Shown: positions 17,794 to 25,900 of the stretch, piece by piece
Layout of the letters: every line of letters begins with the position of its first letter
Numbering within the stretch: the first letter of the stretch is position 1
From: [Mycobacterium] nativiensis
GTDB lineage: Bacteria; Actinomycetota; Actinomycetes; Mycobacteriales; Mycobacteriaceae
Direction of reading: 5' to 3'
NCBI RefSeq assembly: GCF_020172685.1
Contig: NZ_CP083986.1
Span: 1,019,760 to 1,083,759 of the forward strand
DNA: 64,000 nucleotides
Notes under the pieces: model-generated
What the model saw: the letters and a program-made list of their open reading frames with translations, nothing else
Databases searched by the model: none
Told to the model about the DNA's origin: nothing
Translations under genes and position numbers: made by a program

Positions 17794-18572
17794 TCGCCGA
17801 ACACCGCCTTGCGCTTCTGCAGCATTGCCGCGGCGCCTTCGAAGAAGTCGGGGGAGCCCAGCAACTCCACCTGGCCGGCCTTCTCGCGGGCCAGCGCGGC
17901 GTCGAGCGCTGCGAGGTTGGTGGCGTTGAGCGCACGTTTGGTCAATTCGATGGCGCGACGCGGTCCATGGGCCAGTTTCTCGGCGGCCGCATCGACCTTC
18001 GCGTCCAACTGCGCGTCGGTGAGCACCGCGTTGATCAGGCCGGCATCCCGGGCAGCCGTCGCCGGCAGGCGCTCACCGAGCAGCGCCATCTCGTTGGCCA
18101 CGGCCCGCCCGGCGGCAGCCGCGACCAGGGCGGTGGTGCCGCCGTCGGGCATCAGGCCGATGTTGGTGAACGACAGCAGGAAGTAGGCACTCTCGGCGGC
18201 GTAGATCAGATCCGCGGCCAGCGCCAGACCCACGCCGACGCCGGCGGCCGGCCCGTTGATCCGCGCGATCACCGGCACCGGAGTCTCGGCGACCGAGGTG
18301 ACCAGCCGGCTGGCGCAATCCATCACCTCGTCAGGGGAGACTCCGCCGGCCGTCGCGGACAGATCGGCGCCGGTGCAGAACGCCTTGCCTTCTCCGGTGA
18401 TCACGATGGCCCGCACGCCCGCGTCGTCGGCCGCTCCGGCGAACACATCGCCGAGGGCCGCCATGGTGGCGTAGTCGATCGCGTTGAGCCGGGCGGGATT
18501 GGCAATCGTCACCCGCAGCACCCGGCCGTCGCGAGTCACGGTGAGTTTGGCGGAGCTGGTGTCTGTGGCCAT
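17790..18572 (-). CDS. enoyl-CoA hydratase/isomerase family protein
   Basis: A 260-residue crotonase-fold protein starting at ATG 18572 (MATDTSSAKLTV); longer starts lack homology and would run over the intergenic palindrome. It shows GEGKAFCTGADLSA and NGPAAGVGVGLALAADLIYAAESAYF, the two loops that form the CoA-binding site and oxyanion hole, and IGLMPDGGTT, where an Asp is kept but the first classical hydratase Glu is not. It may be an isomerase or hydratase in fatty acid or side-chain degradation. First gene of a two-gene operon with the acyl-CoA ligase; divergent from the double-TetR regulator at 18692. Confidence 0.88.
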   Translation of the reverse strand: MATDTSSAKLTVTRDGRVLRVTIANPARLNAIDYATMAALGDVFAGAADDAGVRAIVITGEGKAFCTGADLSATAGGVSPDEVMDCASRLVTSVAETPVPVIARINGPAAGVGVGLALAADLIYAAESAYFLLSFTNIGLMPDGGTTALVAAAAGRAVANEMALLGERLPATAARDAGLINAVLTDAQLDAKVDAAAEKLAHGPRRAIELTKRALNATNLAALDAALAREKAGQVELLGSPDFFEGAAAMLQKRKAVFGE

Positions 18573-18631
18573 GGTCAGCCCCGCAATTCGTCGAACCGGG
18601 TTAGCAACACGTCGCATCCTCCGCTGATCGG

Positions 18632-18653
18632 AATGTAAATTGTGGTTAACATT
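18632..18653. promoter_or_regulatory. putative operator between ech and tetR
   Basis: AATGT near the left end and ACATT at the right end enclose a partly symmetric A/T-rich core (7 of 11 base pairs match). It is the most A/T-rich part of the 119-bp gap between the divergent genes and is a reasonable binding site for the adjacent regulator. Weak symmetry keeps confidence modest. Confidence 0.35.
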
Positions 18654-18691
18654 AGGGCGTCGGAGCGAGCTGTCAACTACGGGGGGCGAAA

Positions 18692-19900
18692 TTGGCCATG
18701 GGCGGGGGATCGGCGACCATCGCGGTGCAGCGCCGCCCCAAGGACCGCAAGGCTCAGATCGTCCGGGCCGCGGCACGCGCTTTCAGCGACCGCGGCTATC
18801 ACGCGGTCGGTGTCGACGAGATCGCCGCCGAGGTCGGCATCTCCGGGCCGGCGCTGTACCGGCATTTCGCGAACAAGTACGCGCTGCTGGTCGCGACCGC
18901 CGAGTACACGGTGGAGGGGCTGGTGACCGCAGCCCGCGTCGCCGACGACCCGGGCCGTCCGGCGGCCGAACGGCTGCGCGCGATCACCGACGCGCTGATC
19001 GAGACCACCATCGGCCGACGCGGCGAGGGCGCGTTCTACCGGTGGGAGCGGCGCTACCTGCAACCGCCGGAGCGCAAGCACATTCGCGCCAGCTACGACG
19101 CACTGAACGCCGCCATCGCCGAGCCGCTGGCGGTGCTGCGCCCGGGGCTGCCGGAGGCCGACACCGCGGCCCTGGCCGCTGCGGCGCTGAGCGTCATCGG
19201 CAGTGTTTCCGCGCACCGAACCCGGATGCCTGCCGCGGCACTTCGCTCGCTGCTGGCGCAGCTGTGCTGGTCGGTGCTGACCGCCGAGCTGCCGCCGGCG
19301 CCGGCCCATCGCGTGCCCCGGCGGATCGAACGGGGGTTGTCGAGCATTTCCAAGCGCGAACGACTCCTCGCCGAAGCCATCCCGATGTTCGGGCAGCGGG
19401 GCTTCTACGAAGTGAGCATGGAAGAGATAGGTACCGCGGCCGGGTTGACCGGCTCCAGCGCATACCGCTACTTCCCGAGTAAGGCTGCTCTGCTGGCCGC
19501 CGCCTTCCATCGGGCCGGCGACCGGGTGTTGCTCGTCATCACCGAGGCCCTGGCCGAGTCGAGCAGTCCGCGTCAGGCGGCCATCCGCATCGCCGAACGC
19601 TATACCGCGCTGGCATTCGCTGCGCCGGACCTGATCAACATCTACTTCGCCGAGTTCGCCAACCTGCACGAAAGCGATCGCGTCGAGTTGCGGGAGCGAC
19701 AGCGGCAGAACGTCAACGAATGGGCCCACCTGGTCTGCCAGGTCGGATCAGCGGAGGCCGAAGCGGTATTCCGCGTCCACGCAGCGCTGGCGCTCGTCGT
19801 CGACATAGGGCGCCTGGTTAACTTCGACGGCGCCGGCGAACAGCGGTCCCGGATCCACACGTTGATGGAAGCCGTGCTTTTCGGCGGCGGACAGGTCTGA
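18692..19900 (+). CDS. tandem double-TetR regulator
   Basis: A 402-residue protein with two complete TetR units. Unit one: KAQIVRAAARAFSDRGYHAVGVDEIAAEVGISGPALYRHFANKYALL (about residues 20-66) plus a ligand-binding helical part. Unit two starts near residue 220 with RERLLAEAIPMFGQRGFYEVSMEEIGTAAGLTGSSAYRYFPSKAALL and a second C-terminal domain. Each chain therefore carries two DNA-binding modules, so one molecule could act as the pseudodimer. It is divergent from the enoyl-CoA hydratase/acyl-CoA ligase operon and most likely represses it, with an acyl-CoA as effector; that is inference. ATG 18692 or ATG 18698 could be the start. Confidence 0.88.
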   Translation: MAMGGGSATIAVQRRPKDRKAQIVRAAARAFSDRGYHAVGVDEIAAEVGISGPALYRHFANKYALLVATAEYTVEGLVTAARVADDPGRPAAERLRAITDALIETTIGRRGEGAFYRWERRYLQPPERKHIRASYDALNAAIAEPLAVLRPGLPEADTAALAAAALSVIGSVSAHRTRMPAAALRSLLAQLCWSVLTAELPPAPAHRVPRRIERGLSSISKRERLLAEAIPMFGQRGFYEVSMEEIGTAAGLTGSSAYRYFPSKAALLAAAFHRAGDRVLLVITEALAESSSPRQAAIRIAERYTALAFAAPDLINIYFAEFANLHESDRVELRERQRQNVNEWAHLVCQVGSAEAEAVFRVHAALALVVDIGRLVNFDGAGEQRSRIHTLMEAVLFGGGQV

Positions 19901-19909
19901 GCCGGCGTT

Positions 19910-21106
19910 TCATGGCTGGTCTCCGTCTCGGGTGCGATGACGGGAAAGGTCTGCGACCGCCGTCGAGGATTCGTCGCAGGGTTCTTGGTGGTAGTCGCCG
20001 AACGGGTCTGGGTAGTGGGGCCATCGGTTGGGTCGGCGCAGTTCGTCGTCGGTGAGCAGGGCCGCGGTGAGGGTGCCGCGGATCCGGTCGGTGTCGGCAC
20101 CACAGACCAGGATCGCCAACGAGCTGTGGCGGTCGCCGTAGCGGTGGTCCCAGATCAGATCGGCGAAGGCATGTCGTTCCGGGGAGATCCGGGCCGCCTC
20201 CGCGGCCGTCATCGCGGCCAGCCATTTGCCCGCCGATGAGATATGCAGACCGCCGCCGGCCGATTCCAGCCAGACCACCCGCTCACCCTGGTTGGCCAGC
20301 CACAGCCGTCCGTGAGCACGTATGACGCCGTCGAGCAGGACGTCGAGGGCCGCGTGCAGGCGCTGCGGGTGAAACGGCCGGCGCGCTTGGAAGTCGATCA
20401 TCGCAACCGGCCCCTCCGCCCGCAGGCAGGGCTGCCCGGCCAACAGGGGTGCATGCGGGTCGTGGCCGCGACCGCGGCGCGCACCGTCGTCCAGGTGGGC
20501 CAGCGCCTGTTCGAGTCGGTCGGTTCCGGCGGTGATCCGGGCTCGGGGAGCCAGGCGGCGAAGTACTGCCAATGCGGTGCGGTCCGGATCGAAAACCACG
20601 AGGGCATCGGCGGATTCGGCTTGACCCACCACCACTTGAGCAATCGTGCGGCCGTCGTCGAGTTCGTCGTCGCCGAGCGCCTGCGGCAGCCACATCGTCG
20701 CATTGACACAGGTGACGACCGCGACGACGGTGGCATCGCGACCGGCCGGGCCGTCGACGTATCCCGGCCCGACGTGAACCCGCACGTTGTCGATCGCCCA
20801 GCAGATCGGTTGCGGCTCCAACCAGTCCGGCAGTTGGACGACGATGCGTTCAACATTGCCGCGCTGATGAAGTCGACGCAGGAGTACCAGCAAGTCGTTG
20901 CGGATGGTGCACGACACGCACCCGTGCGCCAATTCCAGCGCAGCCTTCCGGGCGGTCACCCCCTCATGCCCGCTGGTGATTTCACGCACCACCACGTGGC
21001 CGTCTAGGTGGTAGCCGACTGCCACCGTGCCTTCCTTGAACAGCAAGGTCTCGACCGCCTCATCGGTGCCGTGTTGCCCGGCCACCAGGATCACCGGAGT
21101 CCGCAT
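19910..21106 (-). CDS. CobW-like protein, MPY recruitment factor (MRF)/Rv0106-type
   Basis: A 398-residue protein, the same length I recall for Rv0106. ATG 21106 follows AGGAGG closely. It has the CobW/COG0523 layout: an N-terminal GTPase-like domain, GCVSCTIRNDLLVLL in place of the family GCxCC motif, and a C-terminal CobW_C-like part (PFHPQRLHAALD, RLWLANQ, ESAGGGLHISSAG). The Walker A loop reads GQHGTDEA and lacks the GKT of active GTPases. In mycobacteria the Zur-repressed CobW-like protein next to the C- ribosomal genes is MRF, which brings the hibernation factor MPY to zinc-starved ribosomes. Its position, divergent from rpmB over Zur-type boxes, fits that role; metallochaperone activity is the alternative. 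Confidence 0.82.
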   Translation of the reverse strand: MRTPVILVAGQHGTDEAVETLLFKEGTVAVGYHLDGHVVVREITSGHEGVTARKAALELAHGCVSCTIRNDLLVLLRRLHQRGNVERIVVQLPDWLEPQPICWAIDNVRVHVGPGYVDGPAGRDATVVAVVTCVNATMWLPQALGDDELDDGRTIAQVVVGQAESADALVVFDPDRTALAVLRRLAPRARITAGTDRLEQALAHLDDGARRGRGHDPHAPLLAGQPCLRAEGPVAMIDFQARRPFHPQRLHAALDVLLDGVIRAHGRLWLANQGERVVWLESAGGGLHISSAGKWLAAMTAAEAARISPERHAFADLIWDHRYGDRHSSLAILVCGADTDRIRGTLTAALLTDDELRRPNRWPHYPDPFGDYHQEPCDESSTAVADLSRHRTRDGDQP

Positions 21107-21114
21107 CACCCTCC

Positions 21115-21137
21115 TTAATGAAAATCATTGTCATTAA
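21115..21137. promoter_or_regulatory. Zur box upstream of the CobW-like gene
   Basis: TTAATGA...TCATTAA symmetrical arms around AAAATCATTG form a near-perfect palindrome of the mycobacterial Zur type (TGAAAATCATTTTCA-like). It abuts the ribosome binding site of the CobW-like gene. Zinc-loaded Zur would close the divergent promoters. Confidence 0.8.
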
Positions 21138-21172
21138 TCCGCCCTTACGCTAGTCTGCATCCAGTCGCTTGT

Positions 21173-21191
21173 CGACAATCATTTTCATTAA
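21173..21191. promoter_or_regulatory. Zur box upstream of rpmB
   Basis: GACAATCATTTTCATTAA is a second Zur-type site, 26 bp upstream of the rpmB TTG start. It shares the ATCATT core and TCATTAA flank with the box at 21115. Two boxes for two divergent transcripts match the arrangement known for the zinc-repressed ribosomal protein loci. Confidence 0.8.
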
Positions 21192-21216
21192 GGGCCGATC
21201 GTGGAGGGGGATCCTG

Positions 21217-21453
21217 TTGTCCGCACACTGTCAGGTCACCGGTCGAACGCCGGGTTTCGGCAATGCGGTGTCGCACTCGCATCGCCGCACCAGGCGCCGC
21301 TGGTCGCCCAATATTCAGGTCAGGACCTACTACCTGCCGTCGCAGGACCGTCGAATCAGGCTGCGGGTCAGCGCGAAAGGCATCAAGATCATCGACCGCG
21401 ACGGGATCGAGGCGGTCGTGGCCGGGCTGCGCCGTGAGGGTCAGCGCATCTGA
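21217..21453 (+). CDS. rpmB: ribosomal protein L28, zinc-independent (C-) paralogue
   Basis: A 78-residue L28, start TTG 21217 with GTGGAGGGGG just upstream; the frame extends 16 codons further without homology. [33 protein letters not shown] is the classic L28 N-terminus. It has a single cysteine, so it cannot form the zinc ribbon of the C+ form. It should replace the primary L28 when zinc is scarce. First gene of rpmB-rpmG-rpsN-rpsR, all overlapping or nearly touching. Confidence 0.93.
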   Translation: MSAHCQVTGRTPGFGNAVSHSHRRTRRRWSPNIQVRTYYLPSQDRRIRLRVSAKGIKIIDRDGIEAVVAGLRREGQRI

Positions 21454-21617
21454 TGGCGCGCACCGACATCCGTCCCATCGTCAAGCTGCGCTCGACGGCG
21501 GGCACGGGCTACACCTACGTCACGCGCAAGAACCGGCGCAACGACCCCGACCGCATCGTGCTGCGCAAATACGACCCCGTGATCCGCCGCCATGTCGACT
21601 TCCGAGAGGAGCGCTGA
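21453..21617 (+). CDS. rpmG: ribosomal protein L33, zinc-independent (C-) paralogue
   Basis: A 54-residue protein ([33 protein letters not shown] at the start, L33 pattern) encoded directly after rpmB; TGATG overlaps the stop of rpmB with this start by one base. It has no cysteine at all, in contrast with the two CxxC pairs of zinc-binding L33. Together with its neighbours it belongs to the zinc-starvation ribosome set. Confidence 0.93.
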   Translation: MARTDIRPIVKLRSTAGTGYTYVTRKNRRNDPDRIVLRKYDPVIRRHVDFREER

Positions 21618-21619
21618 CC

Positions 21620-21925
21620 GTGGCCAAGAAATCCAAGATCGTCAAGAACGAACGGCGCCGCGCCCTGGTGGCTCAATACGCCGGGCGCCGCACCGAACTC
21701 AAAGAGATCATCCGGTCGCCGGCGAGCGGTGTTGAGCACCGACTGGCCGCGCAGCGCGCGCTGGCCCGCCAACCGCGCGACGCCAGCCCGGTGCGGCTGC
21801 GCAATCGTGACGGTGCCGACGGGCGTCCCCGTGGCTACCTGCGCAAGTTCGGGCTGTCCCGGGTACGCGTACGGCAGCTCGCGCACACCGGTGAACTCCC
21901 CGGGGTTCGGAAGGCGAGCTGGTAG
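21620..21925 (+). CDS. rpsN: ribosomal protein S14, zinc-independent (C-) paralogue
   Basis: A 101-residue S14 starting at GTG 21620, two bases after rpm[18 protein letters not shown] begins it and the C-terminal [39 protein letters not shown] is the S14 core. It is the long form without cysteines; the zinc-binding form is about 61 residues with four cysteines. Third gene in the operon, GAGAGGAG upstream supplies the ribosome binding site. Confidence 0.94.
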   Translation: MAKKSKIVKNERRRALVAQYAGRRTELKEIIRSPASGVEHRLAAQRALARQPRDASPVRLRNRDGADGRPRGYLRKFGLSRVRVRQLAHTGELPGVRKASW

Positions 21926-22174
21926 ATGGCCGGAAAAGTAAAGCGGGCCAGGCGTATTCCGCAGACGTCGATCAGGGTGGCCAAGAAGAACCCGCTCACG
22001 CGGCTGGGATTGGGCGCCGTCGACTACAAAGACACCGCCACCCTGCGGCTCTTCATCTCCGAACGCGGCAAGATCCGCTCCCGTCAGGTCACCGGACTCA
22101 CCGTCCGGCAACAACGACAGGTGGCCGGCGCGATCAAGAACGCCCGCGACATGGCACTGCTGCCGTATCCGTAG
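21926..22174 (+). CDS. rpsR: ribosomal protein S18, zinc-independent (C-) paralogue
   Basis: An 82-residue S18 whose ATG follows the rpsN stop with no gap. [60 protein letters not shown] is the S18 core. The cysteines of the primary mycobacterial S18 are missing near the N-terminus ([15 protein letters not shown]). Last gene of the operon; equivalent to rpsR2 of mycobacteria, whose expression rises on zinc depletion. Confidence 0.94.
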   Translation: MAGKVKRARRIPQTSIRVAKKNPLTRLGLGAVDYKDTATLRLFISERGKIRSRQVTGLTVRQQRQVAGAIKNARDMALLPYP

Positions 22175-22186
22175 TCCCCAGGGAGC

Positions 22187-22285
22187 TCAGCCCAGGTGGA
22201 ACACCACCTCGAGGGCAAGGAATCCGAAGACGACCAGTCCGATGATCGCTGCGACGGCGGGAATTACGAGCACGGGGTCTTTCAT
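22187..22285 (-). CDS. possible 32-residue single-helix membrane protein
   Basis: From ATG 22285 the minus strand encodes a short peptide with one strong hydrophobic helix (VIPAVAAIIGLVVFGFLALEVVF) and an N-terminal KDP. ATG 22297 would add four residues. The frame is open further upstream but that part is not hydrophobic. It is convergent with rpsR, 12 bp away. No clear ribosome binding site. Composition looks real for a small membrane peptide but there is no family match I know. Confidence 0.35.
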   Translation of the reverse strand: MKDPVLVIPAVAAIIGLVVFGFLALEVVFHLG

Positions 22286-22415
22286 GGCCGAAACCATAAT
22301 CCAGTCATCGATTGTAAGAACCCGAGAAGTGTTGGTGATCACGGCATCTCGGGACTTTAGTCCGTGAGCGGCGGCACGTTCGGCCGGGTGTGTGACCGCA
22401 ATCACCAGCCGGGCG

Positions 22416-22814
22416 TCAGGCGTGCGTACCGCCGGCCGGCGGGTCGGGCGCCAGGGTGCCGTCCGGGGCGATGTGGGCGAAGATCTGCTGCAGCAGTGTC
22501 ACGATGTGCGGGTCGTCCACGGTGTAGATGTGATGGCGCCCGTCCTTGCGCGCGCTGATCAACCCGGCCAGTCGCAGCTTCGTCAGATGCTGGCTCATGG
22601 TGGCGATGTTGATGCCCGCGCGGCCGGCCAGGGTCGTGACGTCGTAGGCGCCCTGGGTGGCCAGCCACATCACGTGTAGTCGCGCCGGACTGCTGAGCAG
22701 CCCGAATGTGCTGGCAGCCGAGGAGAGTTGGGGCTGTGTCGGTTCGTCGGGCCGGCCCGGGGAAGTGATGTGTTCGGGTTCCCGTTCTTCTTGTTTCGCC
22801 ATCTCGGTACTCAT
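22416..22814 (-). CDS. ArsR/SmtB-family metal sensor
   Basis: A 132-residue winged-helix regulator if started at ATG 22814; ATG 22859 would give 147. The recognition part is DVTTLAGRAGINIATMSQHLTKLRLAGLISARKDGRHHIYTV. In helix 5 the sequence DPHIVTLLQQIFAH fits the DxHx10H part of the alpha5 metal site of SmtB/CzrA-type sensors, though the fourth ligand position is a proline. There are no cysteines, so it is unlikely to sense arsenic or cadmium by thiols; zinc, nickel or cobalt is more plausible. It is divergent from the large P-type ATPase, its probable target. Confidence 0.85.
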   Translation of the reverse strand: MSTEMAKQEEREPEHITSPGRPDEPTQPQLSSAASTFGLLSSPARLHVMWLATQGAYDVTTLAGRAGINIATMSQHLTKLRLAGLISARKDGRHHIYTVDDPHIVTLLQQIFAHIAPDGTLAPDPPAGGTHA

Positions 22815-22977
22815 TTTGGCCCAACGCCCACGGCGGGATTCGCCGAACAACACATTCATATAGTTGCGTAAACATCAAAGTATCGACAGAATTGGGCCGT
22901 CTGCAAGGCAGGTTCGCCGGCTCCGAGTCGGCGCGACCCCACGGTCTGCGGACCCACCGTCAGAACACACACGATTG

Positions 22978-25900
22978 GTGCTGTCGAAATTGATTGGGAC
23001 ATCTGTGCTGTTGCGCCCGGCCGCCTGGGGAATCCAGACCACGGTCGCCCTCGTCGAAGCGGCGACCCGCAACGCATCCGCCACCACCGAGGCCGTGGGG
23101 GCCATCGCCACGGCCGGCCTGCAACTGGCTGCCGTGCCGGTGCGCGAAGGCGCGCGACTGCTCGCCGGTGAGGGCTCCACGCCGACGCTGACCCGGCGCT
23201 GCTGGCGCGGCGAGCAACGCGCCTGGATCGAGGTGCGCGGCTTGGCCGGCGACGACGGCGCCGAACTCGGGCGCCGGGTGCTCGATGCGCTCGCCGCCCA
23301 GCCCGGTGTGGTCTCGGCGCGGACCAACCGGCAGTTGTCGCGGGTCGTCGTGGAGCTGGCGGCCGAGCCGGCGGCCGAAGGTGACCACGTCTCGCTGAAA
23401 GACCTGTGCGGAGTGATCGACGACGCCGAACGCCTGCACCGCCGCCGCGGCGGCTCGGCACCGACGTCCTGCGCCGGTTCGGCGCGGACCGTCGGTTTGC
23501 CCGGTGATGGGCTGCTGCTGCTGGCCAGGGGCATGATGGTCGGCGTCAATGCCGCCGGGCTGGCCGTCGCGGTCGCCGGCTGGGCGTTGCGCCTGCCGCA
23601 GGCGCCGATGGCCGTCGACGCCGTTGCGACGTTCGCCAACTACCAGCCGTGGCTGCGCCGACAGCTGGCCGACCGGATCGGCACCGGGCCGGCCGACACG
23701 GTGCTGTCCCTGATCTCCGTCGGCGCGCGCATCGCCATGCTGTCGCCGGTCACCCTGGCGGTCGATCTGGCGCTGCAGGGCGTCAAGGCCGCCGAATGCC
23801 AGGCCTCGGCGCAGGCCTGGAGCCGCCATGAGCCGCTGTTGGCCCAGCACGCCGACCAGGCCGACGTGCATCTGCCGTCGCGGCCGGTGCCGCTGCCCGA
23901 GGGGCCGGCTGCCCGGCACGGCAGGCGGATGGCACTCGTGCAGGTGGTCGGCACCGGGCTGGTGGGCGTGCTCACCCGCAACGTCACCATGGCCGCGACC
24001 GCGACCGTGGTGACGGCCCCCAAGGCCATGCGCATCACGACCGAATCGTTCGCCGCGACCCTGAGTCGAGCATTGGTCGAGCAACACGCGGCGCTGCCGT
24101 TGAATCCGGAGGGACTGCGTCGACTCGACCGGGTCGACGCGGTGCTCATCGACCCGCGGGTGTTCTGCCAGGAGACGGCGCATCATCCGATGGCGGCTGC
24201 CCTGCTGGGCGAGGCGCGGGCGTCCGGTGCGCAACTGATCACACTCGATGTCGCCGAATTGGGCGAGCTGCGGCCCGCGTTCGACGAGCTCGCACCGGTC
24301 GACGGGCTGGACTTTGACGACGCGCTGGCCGCCGCCCTGACCGATCTGCAACAGGCCGGCCGGACCGTGGCCGTGTTGTCCTCGACCGCTGCACAAGCCC
24401 TCTGCTCGGCGGATGTGGGGGTGGGAATCATGCCCGACACCGAAGACACCGCCCCGCCGTTCACCGCCGATCTGCTGCTGGCCGACCTGGCCGGCGCCTG
24501 GCGGGTGCTGCATGCGCTGCCGGCGGCCCGGACGGCCACCGAACGCGGCATCTCGATCTCCACCGGCGCTTCGGCGCTCGGTGCGCTGCTGATGGTCCCG
24601 GGGGTCCGGGGCGGGCGCGGTACCGGTCCGGTCACCGCCGGCGCGGCCGCCGGATTGCTGTCGGGATATCTGCTGGCTCGCGGGGTGGCCCGCACGCCCG
24701 CGCCGCGCCCGGCGCCGTCCTACGAGTGGCATGGGATGTCGGTCGACGAGGTTCGCGAGCTTCTGCCGGTGCCCGACCTCGGGGCGGTGGCCGCCGAACT
24801 GGACGCGCCGCCGAGCATGGCCTGGCAGTTCATCAAGGCCGTGCGTGCCGAGCTGTCGGATCCGTTGATGCCGGTGCTGGCCCTGTGCTCGACGGCCACC
24901 GCGATGTTGGGCTCACCGATCGACGCGTTGATGGTCAGCACCGTGCTGGTCGGCAACTGCATGCTCGCGGCCGGCCAGCAGTTGCAGGCCGAGAACCGGT
25001 TGAACCGGCTGCTGGCCCAGCAGACCCCGCCGGCCCGCACCGTTGAGATCGGCGCGACCAACGCCTACGCCGAGGTCGTCGCGGACCGGTTGCTGCCCGG
25101 CACGCTGATCGAGGTCCGCAGCAATGAGGTCGTGCCGGCCGACGCCCGGCTGATCGAGGCCACCGACCTGGAAGTCGACGAATCCTCGCTGACCGGCGAG
25201 TCACTGTCGGTGGACAAGCAGATCGAGGCCGTGCTGCCCGGCGCTGAACTGGCCGAGCGGAGCTGCATGCTCTACGCGGGAACGACGGTCATCGCCGGTA
25301 CCGCGGTCGCGGTGGTCACCGCCGTCGGCGGCGACACCCAGGCGCGCCGCGCCGCCGAACTGGCCGCCGGTGACCTGCCGGTCGTCGGCCTGCAACACCA
25401 ACTGAGCCGGCTCATGAGCCGCGCATTCCCGGCCAGCGCGGCCGGCGGGGCGATGGTGGGCCTGCTCGGCATGCTGCGCGGCGGCGGGCTCCGGCTGGCC
25501 CTGGGCAACGCGATCGCGGTCGCCGTGGCCGCCGTTCCCGAGGGGATGCCGTTGATGGCGACCCTGGCGCAGCACGCGTCGGCGCAACGCCTGACCGAGT
25601 CCGGCGCACTGGTGCGCATTCCGCGGTCGGTGGAGGCGCTCGGGCGAGTGGAGGTGGTCTGCTTCGACAAGACCGGCACGCTCAGCGAAAACCGGCTCCG
25701 GGTCACCCGGGTGCACCCGGTGGCGGGCAACTCCGACGATGACGTGCTGCGCGCCGCGGCCAACGCCGCACCGGCACCGGAGGGAACCGCGCACGCCCAC
25801 GCCACCGACCAGGCCGTGACCGAAGCGGCCGCGGGCATCTCCGACGGCGGAGCACCGCTGTGGACCACGACGGATGCGCACCTTCCGTTCCGCTCCGGCC

